DNA of 64,000 nucleotides from Poseidonibacter ostreae. GTDB lineage: Bacteria > Campylobacterota > Campylobacteria > Campylobacterales > Arcobacteraceae. This document shows, one piece after another, positions 37,345 through 45,118 of this stretch (position 1 is its first letter; each line of letters starts with the position of its first letter). The DNA is taken from the NCBI RefSeq assembly GCF_009208075.1, contig NZ_WFKJ01000006.1, positions 20,005 to 84,004 on the forward strand, written 5' to 3'. The notes under the pieces were generated by a model. It saw only the letters and a list, made by a program, of their open reading frames with translations. It was not told where the DNA came from and made no database searches. The translations under genes were made by a program, and so were the position numbers.

Positions 37345-37364
37345 AATTACTACCCTTGAAGTAA

Positions 37365-37404
37365 ATCCCTACTTTTATGTATTTTTTAGCTTATAAGTAG
37401 GGAT
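37365..37404. repeat. Right-end hairpin with CCCTACTTTTA arm
   Basis: ATCCCTACTT pairs with AAGTAGGGAT around a loop of about 20 bases. It repeats the 11-mer CCCTACTTTTA of the left-end hairpin (28305). It lies between the integrase start and the right attachment repeat, so it may be an integrase arm site or the integrase's regulatory region. Confidence 0.5.
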
Positions 37405-37456
37405 AGTTGTATTTATTTATATATTATTGTATCTAAAATGTAGTTATATGAAGATT

Positions 37457-37483
37457 ATAAAACCCCTAGTTAAGGGATTTTAT
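37457..37483 (-). terminator. Terminator now serving glyS, supplied by the element
   Basis: ATAAAA plus CCCT pair with AGGG plus TTTTAT around a 5-base loop with one mismatch; T-rich flanks on both sides. It is the first hairpin met by transcription leaving glyS (minus strand) into the element. Confidence 0.6.
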
Positions 37484-37510
37484 AAGTATTTGTAGTAAGT
37501 TGTATTTGTA

Positions 37511-37536
37511 TTATATCGTGATTTCTTTAATATCAG
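37511..37536. repeat. Right attachment repeat (attR), the end of glyS
   Basis: The last 26 bases of glyS, duplicated at 28227-28252 with one mismatch (19 identical bases at 37518-37536). It encodes the C-terminal DIKEITI and the stop. Confidence 0.85.
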
Positions 37537-39526
37537 CGATTTTTCTAAATGCTTGATATACAAGTCCGATTGTATTTTTTCTGTTTGTTTTGATTTTTTC
37601 ATCTTCATGATTTACAAAAACTTTTTCAAAGAAGTTATCAAGTTGTGGCTTCATAGCAAATAAAGCTTCTAATTCTTCATCATAAGTAGCATATGACTTT
37701 GAAGTTACTTCATTGTATTTACTTACTAGTTCTTTTTCTGCATCCTCTTCAAGTAAAGACTCATCAATAGTTAAAGTAGAGTTGATATCTAAGTCTTTGA
37801 TGATATTTGCAACTCTTTTAAATGTAGCTGCTGATTCTTTGAAGTTATCACTTTGAACGATAGGGTTTAAAGCACATAGCTTTTGAGATATTTTATAAAT
37901 ATCAGTTTCGCCACTTCCTAATACTGCTTTTAATACTGATGGATTAACATCAAATATTTTGAATAATCTTTCATTAAAGAATTCTATTAATTGTTTTTTA
38001 TCTAAACCTTTATAGTTTGACTCTAAAGCATCTATTATTTTAGGTAAATCAATTGCTAATTTATGTTCCATTGCAATTTTTACAATACCAGCTGCTGCAC
38101 GTCTTAGACCAAATGGATCTTTTGAACCAGTTGGAATTTTTCCTACAGAGAATAATCCCATTAAGTTATCAAGTTTATATGATAAAGCAATTACAGATGA
38201 AAATGTATTTGATGGTAATTCAGAATCTTCACCATCTGGTAAATACTGCTCTTTTAGTGCTGTATAAACTAATTCGTCTTCTTTAGCTAATTTTGCGTAG
38301 TAATATCCCATTAGACCTTGAAGTTCAGTAAATTCAAACACCATTTCAGACATTAAGTCTGCTTTAGAAAGCATTACAGCTTTTTCTACTAATTCTTTTT
38401 TAGGTACATCAAAAATATCTGCTAAATGAGCTGCTATTTTTGCTTCACGTTCCGACTTTTCATCCATAGAACCTAAACCTTCTACGAAAGTAAGTTTCTT
38501 TAATCCTTCATTGCTAAGGCCATTTGCAATATCATTTTTATAGAAAAACATACCATCAGCAAGTCTTGGTCTTAATACTTTCTCATTTCCTGAAATAATA
38601 AAACCAAAATCATCTGTTTTAGAGTTTGATACAACGATAAAGTTGTTAGTTAAAACACCATCTTTATATACTGCAAAGTATCTTTGATGTTCTTTCATAG
38701 ATGTAACAATAACTTCTTCTGGTAACTCTAAGAATTCAACATCAAATTGACCAATTAAAGCAGTTGGATATTCAGTGATTGCAACTACTTCATCAAGTAA
38801 CTCTATATCAATATCAATTTTAACACTATGTCTTTGCTCAATTTCTTTCATCTGAGAAAGAATTCTTTCTCTTCTTTCATCTGGATATAAAATTACACCA
38901 TTGTTATCAAGTTTTGCAAAGTAATCACCAGCAAAGTTATAAGTAAATGGCTCATAAGAAACCATTCTATGTGCAAATGAGAAGTTAGATGATTTAACAC
39001 CAAATAGTTCACCCTCAACTATTTGCTCACCTAAAATAATAGATAAAGATCTAATAGGTCTAATAAAACTATCAGTTCTATCTCCCCATCTCATTGACTT
39101 TCCAAAGTTAAGTGAGTTCATAAACTCATTTACCATATCATTTAATAAATCAGAAGAATCACTTCCTTTTACTTCTTTTTTAAAGTAAAGAACCTCTCCT
39201 CTTCCTTGATCTATTTTATCAAGTTCAGATACATCAACACCACACTTCTTTGCAAATCCTAAAGCTGCACCTGTTGGTTCTCCATCTTTAAATGCTATTT
39301 TAACTGGAGCTCCAAATTGTTCTACAATAGAGTCTTCTTGAGAAACTTGGAAGTTTTTGTGCCATAATACTAATCTTCTTGGTGTATAATAAAATTCAAA
39401 ATCACATAATAATCTATTCTTTTCTAGAATATCACTCCATTTTTTTTCAATATTTGGTAACTCTTTTAAAAATGGAATTGCTGGTAATTCTTCAACACCT
39501 ATTTCAATTAATAATGGTTTATTCAT
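37511..39526 (-). CDS. glyS: Glycyl-tRNA synthetase beta subunit
   Basis: The 671-residue beta subunit of the tetrameric bacterial GlyRS, which binds tRNA-Gly and is required with GlyQ (not in this window). The N-terminus ELLIEIGVEELPA-like (LLIEIGVEELPA) and PTGSKDPFGLRRAA are family hallmarks. It is full length. Its 3' end is the insertion site of the 9.3-kb element, and the last codons are restored by the repeat. A 51-codon membrane-protein gene overlaps its start. Confidence 0.95.
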   Translation of the reverse strand: MNKPLLIEIGVEELPAIPFLKELPNIEKKWSDILEKNRLLCDFEFYYTPRRLVLWHKNFQVSQEDSIVEQFGAPVKIAFKDGEPTGAALGFAKKCGVDVSELDKIDQGRGEVLYFKKEVKGSDSSDLLNDMVNEFMNSLNFGKSMRWGDRTDSFIRPIRSLSIILGEQIVEGELFGVKSSNFSFAHRMVSYEPFTYNFAGDYFAKLDNNGVILYPDERRERILSQMKEIEQRHSVKIDIDIELLDEVVAITEYPTALIGQFDVEFLELPEEVIVTSMKEHQRYFAVYKDGVLTNNFIVVSNSKTDDFGFIISGNEKVLRPRLADGMFFYKNDIANGLSNEGLKKLTFVEGLGSMDEKSEREAKIAAHLADIFDVPKKELVEKAVMLSKADLMSEMVFEFTELQGLMGYYYAKLAKEDELVYTALKEQYLPDGEDSELPSNTFSSVIALSYKLDNLMGLFSVGKIPTGSKDPFGLRRAAAGIVKIAMEHKLAIDLPKIIDALESNYKGLDKKQLIEFFNERLFKIFDVNPSVLKAVLGSGETDIYKISQKLCALNPIVQSDNFKESAATFKRVANIIKDLDINSTLTIDESLLEEDAEKELVSKYNEVTSKSYATYDEELEALFAMKPQLDNFFEKVFVNHEDEKIKTNRKNTIGLVYQAFRKIADIKEITI

Positions 39527-39674
39527 TTATCGTATCCTTAGCTTTATTCTTCTCTTCGTTCTTTGCCACTTTATCTGTATGTTTTTTAATCTGCTGTCTA
39601 TTAAAATTAATAATAAACATTGCAACCATAATCACGAACATAATTAATATAACTGTATCTAATATATCTTTCAC
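39519..39674 (-). CDS. 51-residue single-span membrane protein ahead of glyS
   Basis: A short ORF starting at GTG (39672-39674) with AGGA five bases upstream. It encodes a hydrophobic segment (LDTVILIMFVIMVAMFIINF) followed by a Lys/Glu-rich tail, ending DTINE. It overlaps the glyS start by 8 bp. It is too short for ordinary gene calling, but the ribosome site, the membrane pattern and the coupling support it. Confidence 0.6.
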   Translation of the reverse strand: MKDILDTVILIMFVIMVAMFIINFNRQQIKKHTDKVAKNEEKNKAKDTINE

Positions 39675-39739
39675 ATTTATCCTAATATTTTCTTATAAAA
39701 GTAGTTATAATATCTAAAAATCTCTTATTATTACGTAAA

Positions 39740-40111
39740 CTAATTAAGTACATTTTTATATATTATTCCATCTATTTCATTTAGTGCTATCTCTTCTATC
39801 TCATCACTTGATTCTATTAGCGCTAAAACTTTTGAATCAAACATATAGTTATCAGCAATTTTTTGAATGCTTTTAGCTAATATTTTTTCACAAACTATAT
39901 ATCTTGCATTTAAACTATTTGCATAAATTGCTTCTTTTATTGAAGTAACAATTACTACATAATCTAAGTCATTTTCAAAGCAATAAGTTAATAACTTTTC
40001 GTTGTAACCAAATGAAATAAAACTATTTGCTTTTGTATTTTTAATATCTTCAACAGTAGAAATACTACAAATATCTGTATATGGTATAAGTTTATCCCCA
40101 ATAAGTATCAT
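39740..40111 (-). CDS. Hypothetical protein, 123 residues
   Basis: A soluble protein with a Rossmann-like alternation of strands and helices (DYVVIVTSIKEAIYANS, ARYIVCEKIL, SKVLALIESSDEIEEIAL). No family is recognised with confidence. It follows the PP0621-family gene and rsmG on the same strand and may be part of that transcript. Confidence 0.68.
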   Translation of the reverse strand: MILIGDKLIPYTDICSISTVEDIKNTKANSFISFGYNEKLLTYCFENDLDYVVIVTSIKEAIYANSLNARYIVCEKILAKSIQKIADNYMFDSKVLALIESSDEIEEIALNEIDGIIYKNVLN

Positions 40112-40120
40112 ACAAAACCC

Positions 40121-40339
40121 TTATTTATTTTTTAAACAATCTTTTGAGCAATAATATTTACCATTGCTTAAAACAGATTCTTTTGTTGAAATATAAGTTT
40201 GACATGTAGGACACTCAACCATTTCGTCTTCGTATTTTATATCTTTCTTTTTTACAATATTTTTTTCTCTATTCTTTTTAAAAAAGACTATATATACTAT
40301 AAATAGTACTACTGCTATTGCTAAAGTTTTTAAAATCAT
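40121..40339 (-). CDS. PP0621-family small membrane protein with zinc ribbon
   Basis: A 72-residue protein: an N-terminal membrane anchor (about residues 4-20), a basic linker, then CPTC and CSKDC, a zinc-ribbon pattern. The arrangement fits the PP0621 family, of unknown function. Its ATG overlaps the rsmG stop (TAATG). Confidence 0.72.
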   Translation of the reverse strand: MILKTLAIAVVLFIVYIVFFKKNREKNIVKKKDIKYEDEMVECPTCQTYISTKESVLSNGKYYCSKDCLKNK

Positions 40340-40926
40340 TATTTACCTTTTATATATAAATAGTTTCTATCATTTCTATTTACAATTTTATAGTTTTTAT
40401 TTACTTTTACTGCTTCTAGTTCTTCGTTTAGCATACTACCTTTATAAAATAAGTAAGAAGCATTTTCATTAACTATATCTTTTGTAATATCTAAAAGCAA
40501 TGAAGTATTTGTAACAGCTCGTGAAGTTACTAAATCAACTTTTAAATCATTAACTTTTTCAACTCTATCACAGATTATAGTCAAATTATCAAGTTTTAAC
40601 GAGGCTTTTACAAAGTTCAAAAAAGCTACTCTTTTAACTCTTGGTTCTATTAGATATGCTTTCATATCTTTTCTAGCAATTGCAAGTAAAAGTCCAGGAT
40701 AACCAGCACCTGTTCCTATATCTGCAAAACTTTCATAAGAATCAATAAAATTTAAAGGATAAATTGAATCTAAAATATTTTCGTTTATATCTTCTAAAGT
40801 TAACCTTCCACTTAAATTATGTATCTTTCCCCACTGCTGTAAAAGTTTTGTAAAGACTGTACAATCTTTATAAAAGTTTTTATCAAATTCGAAATTGTTT
40901 TCTTCTAGAAGTTCTTGTAAATTCAT
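40339..40926 (-). CDS. rsmG: 16S rRNA (guanine-N7)-methyltransferase RsmG
   Basis: A 195-residue SAM-dependent methylase for G527 of 16S rRNA. The SAM-binding loop FADIGTGAGYPG is present, and LIEPRVKRVAFL and VTSRAV are family landmarks. Also known as gidB. It starts at the ribA stop (TAATG overlap), so ribA-rsmG-PP0621 form a coupled run. Confidence 0.93.
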   Translation of the reverse strand: MNLQELLEENNFEFDKNFYKDCTVFTKLLQQWGKIHNLSGRLTLEDINENILDSIYPLNFIDSYESFADIGTGAGYPGLLLAIARKDMKAYLIEPRVKRVAFLNFVKASLKLDNLTIICDRVEKVNDLKVDLVTSRAVTNTSLLLDITKDIVNENASYLFYKGSMLNEELEAVKVNKNYKIVNRNDRNYLYIKGK

Positions 40927-41501
40927 TACAGCATATGCCCCATTTGGTCTTTTTTTGTATTTAGATAATCAATATTGTGTTCATTAACCTCTGTAACAGC
41001 TGGAATTCTTTCAACTATTTCAACACCAATACTATTTATATAATCTATTTTATGAGGGTTATTTGTAATTAGTTTAATTTTTTTAATATTTAAATCATTA
41101 AATATATGTTTTACTATTTTATAATTTCTCTCATCCTCTTTAAAGCCTAATTCTAAATTGGCTTCAATAGTGTTTCTGCCTTTATCTTGTAAGCAATATG
41201 CATTTACTTTATTAAGTAAACCTATATTTCTTCCTTCTTGTCTATGGTATATAACTAAACCACCTTCTTTTGCAATAAAATCTAATGACAAATTTAATTG
41301 ATTCTGGCAATCACACTTTAAACTTCCTAGTGCATCACCTGTTAAGCATTCTGAGTGAACTCTTACATAAGGTATTTGTATATTTTCAAAATCCTCACTC
41401 ATAATTGCTAAATGTTCTTGATTGTCCTGTGTATAAGCTTTTATTTTAAAATTTCCATGTTTTGTAGGTAGGTTTGCAATATTTGATTGTATTATATTCA
41501 T
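40926..41501 (-). CDS. ribA: GTP cyclohydrolase II (stand-alone, intact)
   Basis: A 191-residue enzyme converting GTP to the first pyrimidine intermediate of riboflavin synthesis. The zinc ligands C-x10-C-x-C are seen in ECLTGDALGSLKCDCQ, and HRQEGRNIGLLNK holds the catalytic segment. It complements the RibB-RibA fusion at 14661, whose cyclohydrolase half has lost these residues. It diverges from hemB. Confidence 0.94.
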   Translation of the reverse strand: MNIIQSNIANLPTKHGNFKIKAYTQDNQEHLAIMSEDFENIQIPYVRVHSECLTGDALGSLKCDCQNQLNLSLDFIAKEGGLVIYHRQEGRNIGLLNKVNAYCLQDKGRNTIEANLELGFKEDERNYKIVKHIFNDLNIKKIKLITNNPHKIDYINSIGVEIVERIPAVTEVNEHNIDYLNTKKDQMGHML

Positions 41502-41560
41502 TGTCTTTAAACCTTATTATTGTTATAATTCGCAGATTATAACCAAAAGAGGTAAATAGA

Positions 41561-42535
41561 ATGTTTAAACGATTTAGAAGACTAAGAATAAATGAAACTT
41601 TAAGAAATCTAGTGCAAGAGACTACGGTAACACCAGATGACTTTATATATCCATTGTTTGTACGTGAAGGAAAAGGAATTAAAAACGAGGTTTCTTCAAT
41701 GCCTGGAGTATTCCAAATGAGTATTGATGAAATACTAAAAGAGTGTGAATATTTAATAAGTATTGATTTAAAATCAATTATTCTTTTTGCAATTCCTGAT
41801 GTAAAAGATTCAGTTGGTAGTGAATGCTTATGTAATGAAAGTATAATTTCTAGAACAATTAGAGCTATAAAAGAAAAGTTCCCACAAATGTTTGTTGTTA
41901 CTGATTTATGTTTTTGTGAATATACAGATCACGGACATTGTGGAATCTTAGATCCTAAAACACAAACAGTTGATAATGACAAAACATTAGAAATTTCTGC
42001 ACAACAAGCTATTATTCATGCACAAGCTGGTGCTGATATGATTGCACCATCTGGAATGATGGATGGAATTATCACAACGCTTAGAACTGCATTAGATGAG
42101 AATGGATATGAAAATTTACCAATTATGGCATATTCTACTAAATTTGCAAGTGGATATTATGGACCATTTAGAGATGTTGCTGAATCAACACCATCTTTTG
42201 GAGATAGAAGAACATATCAGATGAATCCAGCAAATAGACTTGAAGCTATAGAAGAGTCATTAGCAGATGAGGCAGAAGGAGCTGATATCTTAATGGTTAA
42301 ACCAGCTTTAGCATTTTTAGACGTAATTAGAGATATTAGAAATGCTTCAAAATTACCACTTTGTGTATATAACGTAAGTGGTGAATATGCAATGCTTAAA
42401 AATGCAGGTGCTGCAGGACTTATTGATTATGAAAGAGTAATGATGGAAACACTAATGGGCTTTAAAAGAGCTGGTGCAAATATTATTATCACATATCATG
42501 CTAAAGAAGCTTGTGAATTAATGAGAAAAGCATAA
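41561..42535 (+). CDS. hemB: Delta-aminolevulinic acid dehydratase (porphobilinogen synthase)
   Basis: Condenses two 5-aminolevulinates to porphobilinogen in haem synthesis. 324 residues. The metal-site segment reads DLCFCEYTDHGHCG (Cys-rich, zinc type), and the two Schiff-base lysines lie in MAYSTKFAS and LMVKPALAFLD. Haem genes recur with hemN at 48302. RBS AGAGG precedes the ATG. Confidence 0.96.
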   Translation: MFKRFRRLRINETLRNLVQETTVTPDDFIYPLFVREGKGIKNEVSSMPGVFQMSIDEILKECEYLISIDLKSIILFAIPDVKDSVGSECLCNESIISRTIRAIKEKFPQMFVVTDLCFCEYTDHGHCGILDPKTQTVDNDKTLEISAQQAIIHAQAGADMIAPSGMMDGIITTLRTALDENGYENLPIMAYSTKFASGYYGPFRDVAESTPSFGDRRTYQMNPANRLEAIEESLADEAEGADILMVKPALAFLDVIRDIRNASKLPLCVYNVSGEYAMLKNAGAAGLIDYERVMMETLMGFKRAGANIIITYHAKEACELMRKA

Positions 42536-42547
42536 GCTAAATTAAAA

Positions 42548-43645
42548 ATGGGCAATACTTATCAAGAAGCAATTGAAAACTCTAATATAGTATCTAAAAC
42601 AGATATAAATGGAATTATTACTTTTGTAAATGATGAGTTTTGCAAAATCTCTGGATATAGTCGCAATGAGCTTGTGGGTCAAAACCATAATATCGTAAGA
42701 CATCCAGATGCACTTTCTTCAAATTTTAAAACTTTATGGGATACAATTCTTTCTAAAAAACCATATAAATCTACAGTTAAAAATCTTTCTAAAAATGGTA
42801 ATACAGTTTATCTTAATACTACAATTACTCCTATACTAGACGATAATGGAAAGATAAAAGAGTTTATAGCTATTCGTTATGATGTTACAAAAGAGATTGA
42901 ACTTCAAAAAACACTTGAAGAAAAACAAAAAATACTTTTCTTACAATCACGAATGGCCTCATTAGGACAAATGCTTGGTAATATTGCACATCAGTGGAGG
43001 CAACCTCTTACAGAGCTTAACTTAACTATATTTAATATGAAAAAAGCTCATAAAAATAATGATGATGAAAAGATTGATGAATTATATAAAGATAGTAAGA
43101 ATATAATTTTAAATATGTCTAATACTATTGAAGATTTTACAAACTTTTTTAATCCTCAAAAAGAAGAAAAACTTTTTTTATTAAAAGATGCAGTAGAAGA
43201 AGCATTAATAATTTTAAAAAAAGTTCTTGAAAAAGAAGAGATAAAATTAAACCTAAGCATTGATAGTCATATTGAAGTCTTAGGTGTTTCAAATGAATTA
43301 TCTCAAGTTATTATAAACTTAGTTCAAAATGCAAAAGATGCTTTTATAATAAATAATCTTACAAATAGAAGTATTGAAATTGTTTTAAAAGATGAAATAA
43401 TAGAGAATAAAGAGTATGCAACAATTTATATAAAAGATAATGCCCTAGGTGTAAATAAAGAGAGTATAGATAAGATATTTGAACCTTATTTTACAACTAA
43501 ACATAAATCGCAAGGTACAGGCTTAGGATTATTTATGTCAAAAATGATTATAGAAAAAAGTTTAGATGGAGAAATTAGCCATAAAAATATTGATAATGGT
43601 TCAATGTTTACTATTTCTATACCAAAATCTATGGAGAGTAAATGA
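42548..43645 (+). CDS. PAS-domain sensor histidine kinase
   Basis: A 365-residue soluble kinase without membrane segments. An N-terminal PAS domain (residues about 5-125; KTDINGIITFVNDEFCKISG), a short coiled coil, a dimerisation segment with the phospho-accepting His in AHQWRQPLTEL, and an HATPase domain (NLVQNAKDA, FEPYFTTK, GTGLGLFM). Chemoreceptor-like cytosolic sensing is likely. It overlaps its response regulator by 4 bp (ATGA), so the pair is one two-component system. It starts 12 bp after hemB. Confidence 0.9.
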   Translation: MGNTYQEAIENSNIVSKTDINGIITFVNDEFCKISGYSRNELVGQNHNIVRHPDALSSNFKTLWDTILSKKPYKSTVKNLSKNGNTVYLNTTITPILDDNGKIKEFIAIRYDVTKEIELQKTLEEKQKILFLQSRMASLGQMLGNIAHQWRQPLTELNLTIFNMKKAHKNNDDEKIDELYKDSKNIILNMSNTIEDFTNFFNPQKEEKLFLLKDAVEEALIILKKVLEKEEIKLNLSIDSHIEVLGVSNELSQVIINLVQNAKDAFIINNLTNRSIEIVLKDEIIENKEYATIYIKDNALGVNKESIDKIFEPYFTTKHKSQGTGLGLFMSKMIIEKSLDGEISHKNIDNGSMFTISIPKSMESK

Positions 43646-44322
43646 ATATAAATTTATTAAAAACTCTAAAAATTTTAATTGTTGAAGATGAATCAAAATT
43701 AGCCTCTTTACTAAAAGAAGCAATAGGAGAGTATTTTCACTCAGTTGTTATTGCTAAAGATGGAGAAGAAGGATTTAAACGTTTTAAAGCAAATAAACCA
43801 GATATTATCATTACTGATATTATGATGCCTAAAACTAATGGCTTAGAAATGACAAAGAATATTAAAGAAGTAGATGAATTAGTTCCTATTATAGTATTAA
43901 GTGCATACTCTGATAAAGATAAACTATTAGAAGCTATAGATATAGGTATAAATAAATACTTTATAAAACCTTTTGATCCAGATGAGGTTTTAGAGCATAT
44001 AAATAAGATTGCTCCAACATTAAATAAAAGAAAAAAAATTAAATTAAAAGATGGATTTGTTTTTGATAATAATTCTACATCGCTATACAAGGATGGCATT
44101 TTGTTAAAGCTTACAAAAAGAGAGAAAGAGTTTTTTTACTTACTTTTAAAACACCAAAATAAGGTTGTTGAAACTTCACTTATAAAAGAAACAATTTGGG
44201 AAGAAGAAGTAAATGATGAGAGATTAAGGACGTTTATTAAAAGATTACGTTTAAAAACCTCTAAAGATTTAATTGAAAATGCTTCAGGGCAAGGATATTT
44301 AATTTCTCCAACTTATATTTAA
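43642..44322 (+). CDS. OmpR-type response regulator
   Basis: A 226-residue regulator: receiver domain with VEDE, phospho-acceptor Asp in ITDIMMPKTNG and KPFDPDE, then a winged-HTH DNA-binding domain (LTKREKEFFYLLL, DERLRTFIKRLR). Partner of the PAS kinase just upstream. Its 3' end overlaps the convergent nrdG by 24 bp. Target genes are unknown. Confidence 0.9.
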   Translation: MNINLLKTLKILIVEDESKLASLLKEAIGEYFHSVVIAKDGEEGFKRFKANKPDIIITDIMMPKTNGLEMTKNIKEVDELVPIIVLSAYSDKDKLLEAIDIGINKYFIKPFDPDEVLEHINKIAPTLNKRKKIKLKDGFVFDNNSTSLYKDGILLKLTKREKEFFYLLLKHQNKVVETSLIKETIWEEEVNDERLRTFIKRLRLKTSKDLIENASGQGYLISPTYI

Positions 44323-44979
44323 ATTATTTGAAGTTATATCCTCTTTATTTATAATACTTTGTTCATTAATATTCCCAATATTTGATGAGGTTTGCAAATA
44401 ATTTTGTAAATAATAAGTGTTTTTATACTCTAATTCTTCTAATGTTCTTATCATGCTATTTATATCTTTTGAGCTTAAAAGTTTTGAATGAATTGTAGTT
44501 CTAATCTCAAAATCAAAATCTATATCAATTAAATACTTGATTGTTTGTATATATTCATCATATTTTTTACTCTTTGTAATTTCATAAAATTTATCTTTTG
44601 GTGCTTTGAAATCTATAGCCATATAATCAATAAGATTTAACTCTATTAACTCTTTAATTTGTTTTTGATTTGTTGCATTTGTATCTAATTTGATTTTAAA
44701 TCCAAGTTTTTTAATCTCATTGCAAAAAGGTATTAAATCATGAATAGTTGCTTCTCCACCTGATAATACAACAGAATCTAATAAGCCTACTCTTGTTTTT
44801 AAAAACTCTAAGCATTCATTTAATGAATAATTACCCTCTTTTGAATAAACTAAATCATCGTTATAACAATAAAGGCATCTAAAGTTACATTTAATAAACC
44901 AAACTACGCAAGACAAGTGTCCTACGTAATCTGTACTTGTAAATTTTGTAAGATTATATACAATCTTTTGATTCAACAA
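44299..44979 (-). CDS. nrdG: Anaerobic ribonucleotide reductase activating enzyme (radical SAM)
   Basis: A 226-residue radical SAM enzyme that makes the glycyl radical on the class III reductase. The cluster-binding pattern CNFRCLYC (CxxxCxxC) is near residue 33, and the GGEATIH segment follows. The start is a TTG at 44979, inside the end of the short glycyl-radical ORF; there is no upstream ATG in frame. Gene order nrdD-radical segment-nrdG gives one anaerobic dNTP operon. Confidence 0.88.
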   Translation of the reverse strand: MLNQKIVYNLTKFTSTDYVGHLSCVVWFIKCNFRCLYCYNDDLVYSKEGNYSLNECLEFLKTRVGLLDSVVLSGGEATIHDLIPFCNEIKKLGFKIKLDTNATNQKQIKELIELNLIDYMAIDFKAPKDKFYEITKSKKYDEYIQTIKYLIDIDFDFEIRTTIHSKLLSSKDINSMIRTLEELEYKNTYYLQNYLQTSSNIGNINEQSIINKEDITSNNLNISWRN

Positions 44980-45118
44980 ATTTTACTCTTTGATTGTGTT
45001 CTGCTTTTTTCCCAACATTAAAACTCTCAACTGGTCTGTGATAACCCATAACTCTTGTATAAACAATACATCTTGTTCTACTATCATGGTTTTTTTCAAG
45101 CAATTCTTGTTTCTTCAT
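44954..45118 (-). CDS. Separate glycyl-radical segment of the class III ribonucleotide reductase
   Basis: A 54-residue ORF too short for standard gene calling. It begins MKKQELLEKNHDSRTRC and contains IVYTRVMGYHRPVESFNVGK, the glycyl-radical motif (RVMGY, with the radical Gly) that ends ordinary NrdD proteins; HNQRVKF follows. Its ATG at 45118 is in a different frame from nrdD, and overlaps the nrdD end by 23 bp. It has a strong ribosome site (AGGAG, seven bases upstream). An in-frame TGA lies just before the ATG. Either a split enzyme or a frameshifted product is possible; the ribosome site favours a separate subunit. Confidence 0.82.
   Translation of the reverse strand: MKKQELLEKNHDSRTRCIVYTRVMGYHRPVESFNVGKKAEHNQRVKFVESKDCI

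Larger units (their letters stand above)
28227..37536. mobile_element. Integrated element of about 9.3 kb in the 3' end of glyS (PICI-like or integrative plasmid)
   Basis: Bounded by 26-bp direct repeats of the glyS end. All genes inside run leftward: tyrosine integrase next to the right end, a 306-residue unknown, an AlpA/excisionase-like HTH protein, a 154-residue unknown, a primase-helicase replication protein, a repeat-rich non-coding region, two small unknowns and three secreted or membrane proteins. There are no capsid, terminase, relaxase or conjugation genes that I can recognise. Integrase-AlpA-primase/helicase order and size recall phage-inducible chromosomal islands; an integrative plasmid is the alternative. 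The 11-mer CCCTACTTTTA occurs near each end as part of a hairpin. Confidence 0.85.

Noticed and set aside
39379..39717. 112-codon plus-strand ORF at the start of glyS
   Set aside because: Antisense to glyS and to the 51-codon membrane protein gene, which has a ribosome site; the shadow has none.
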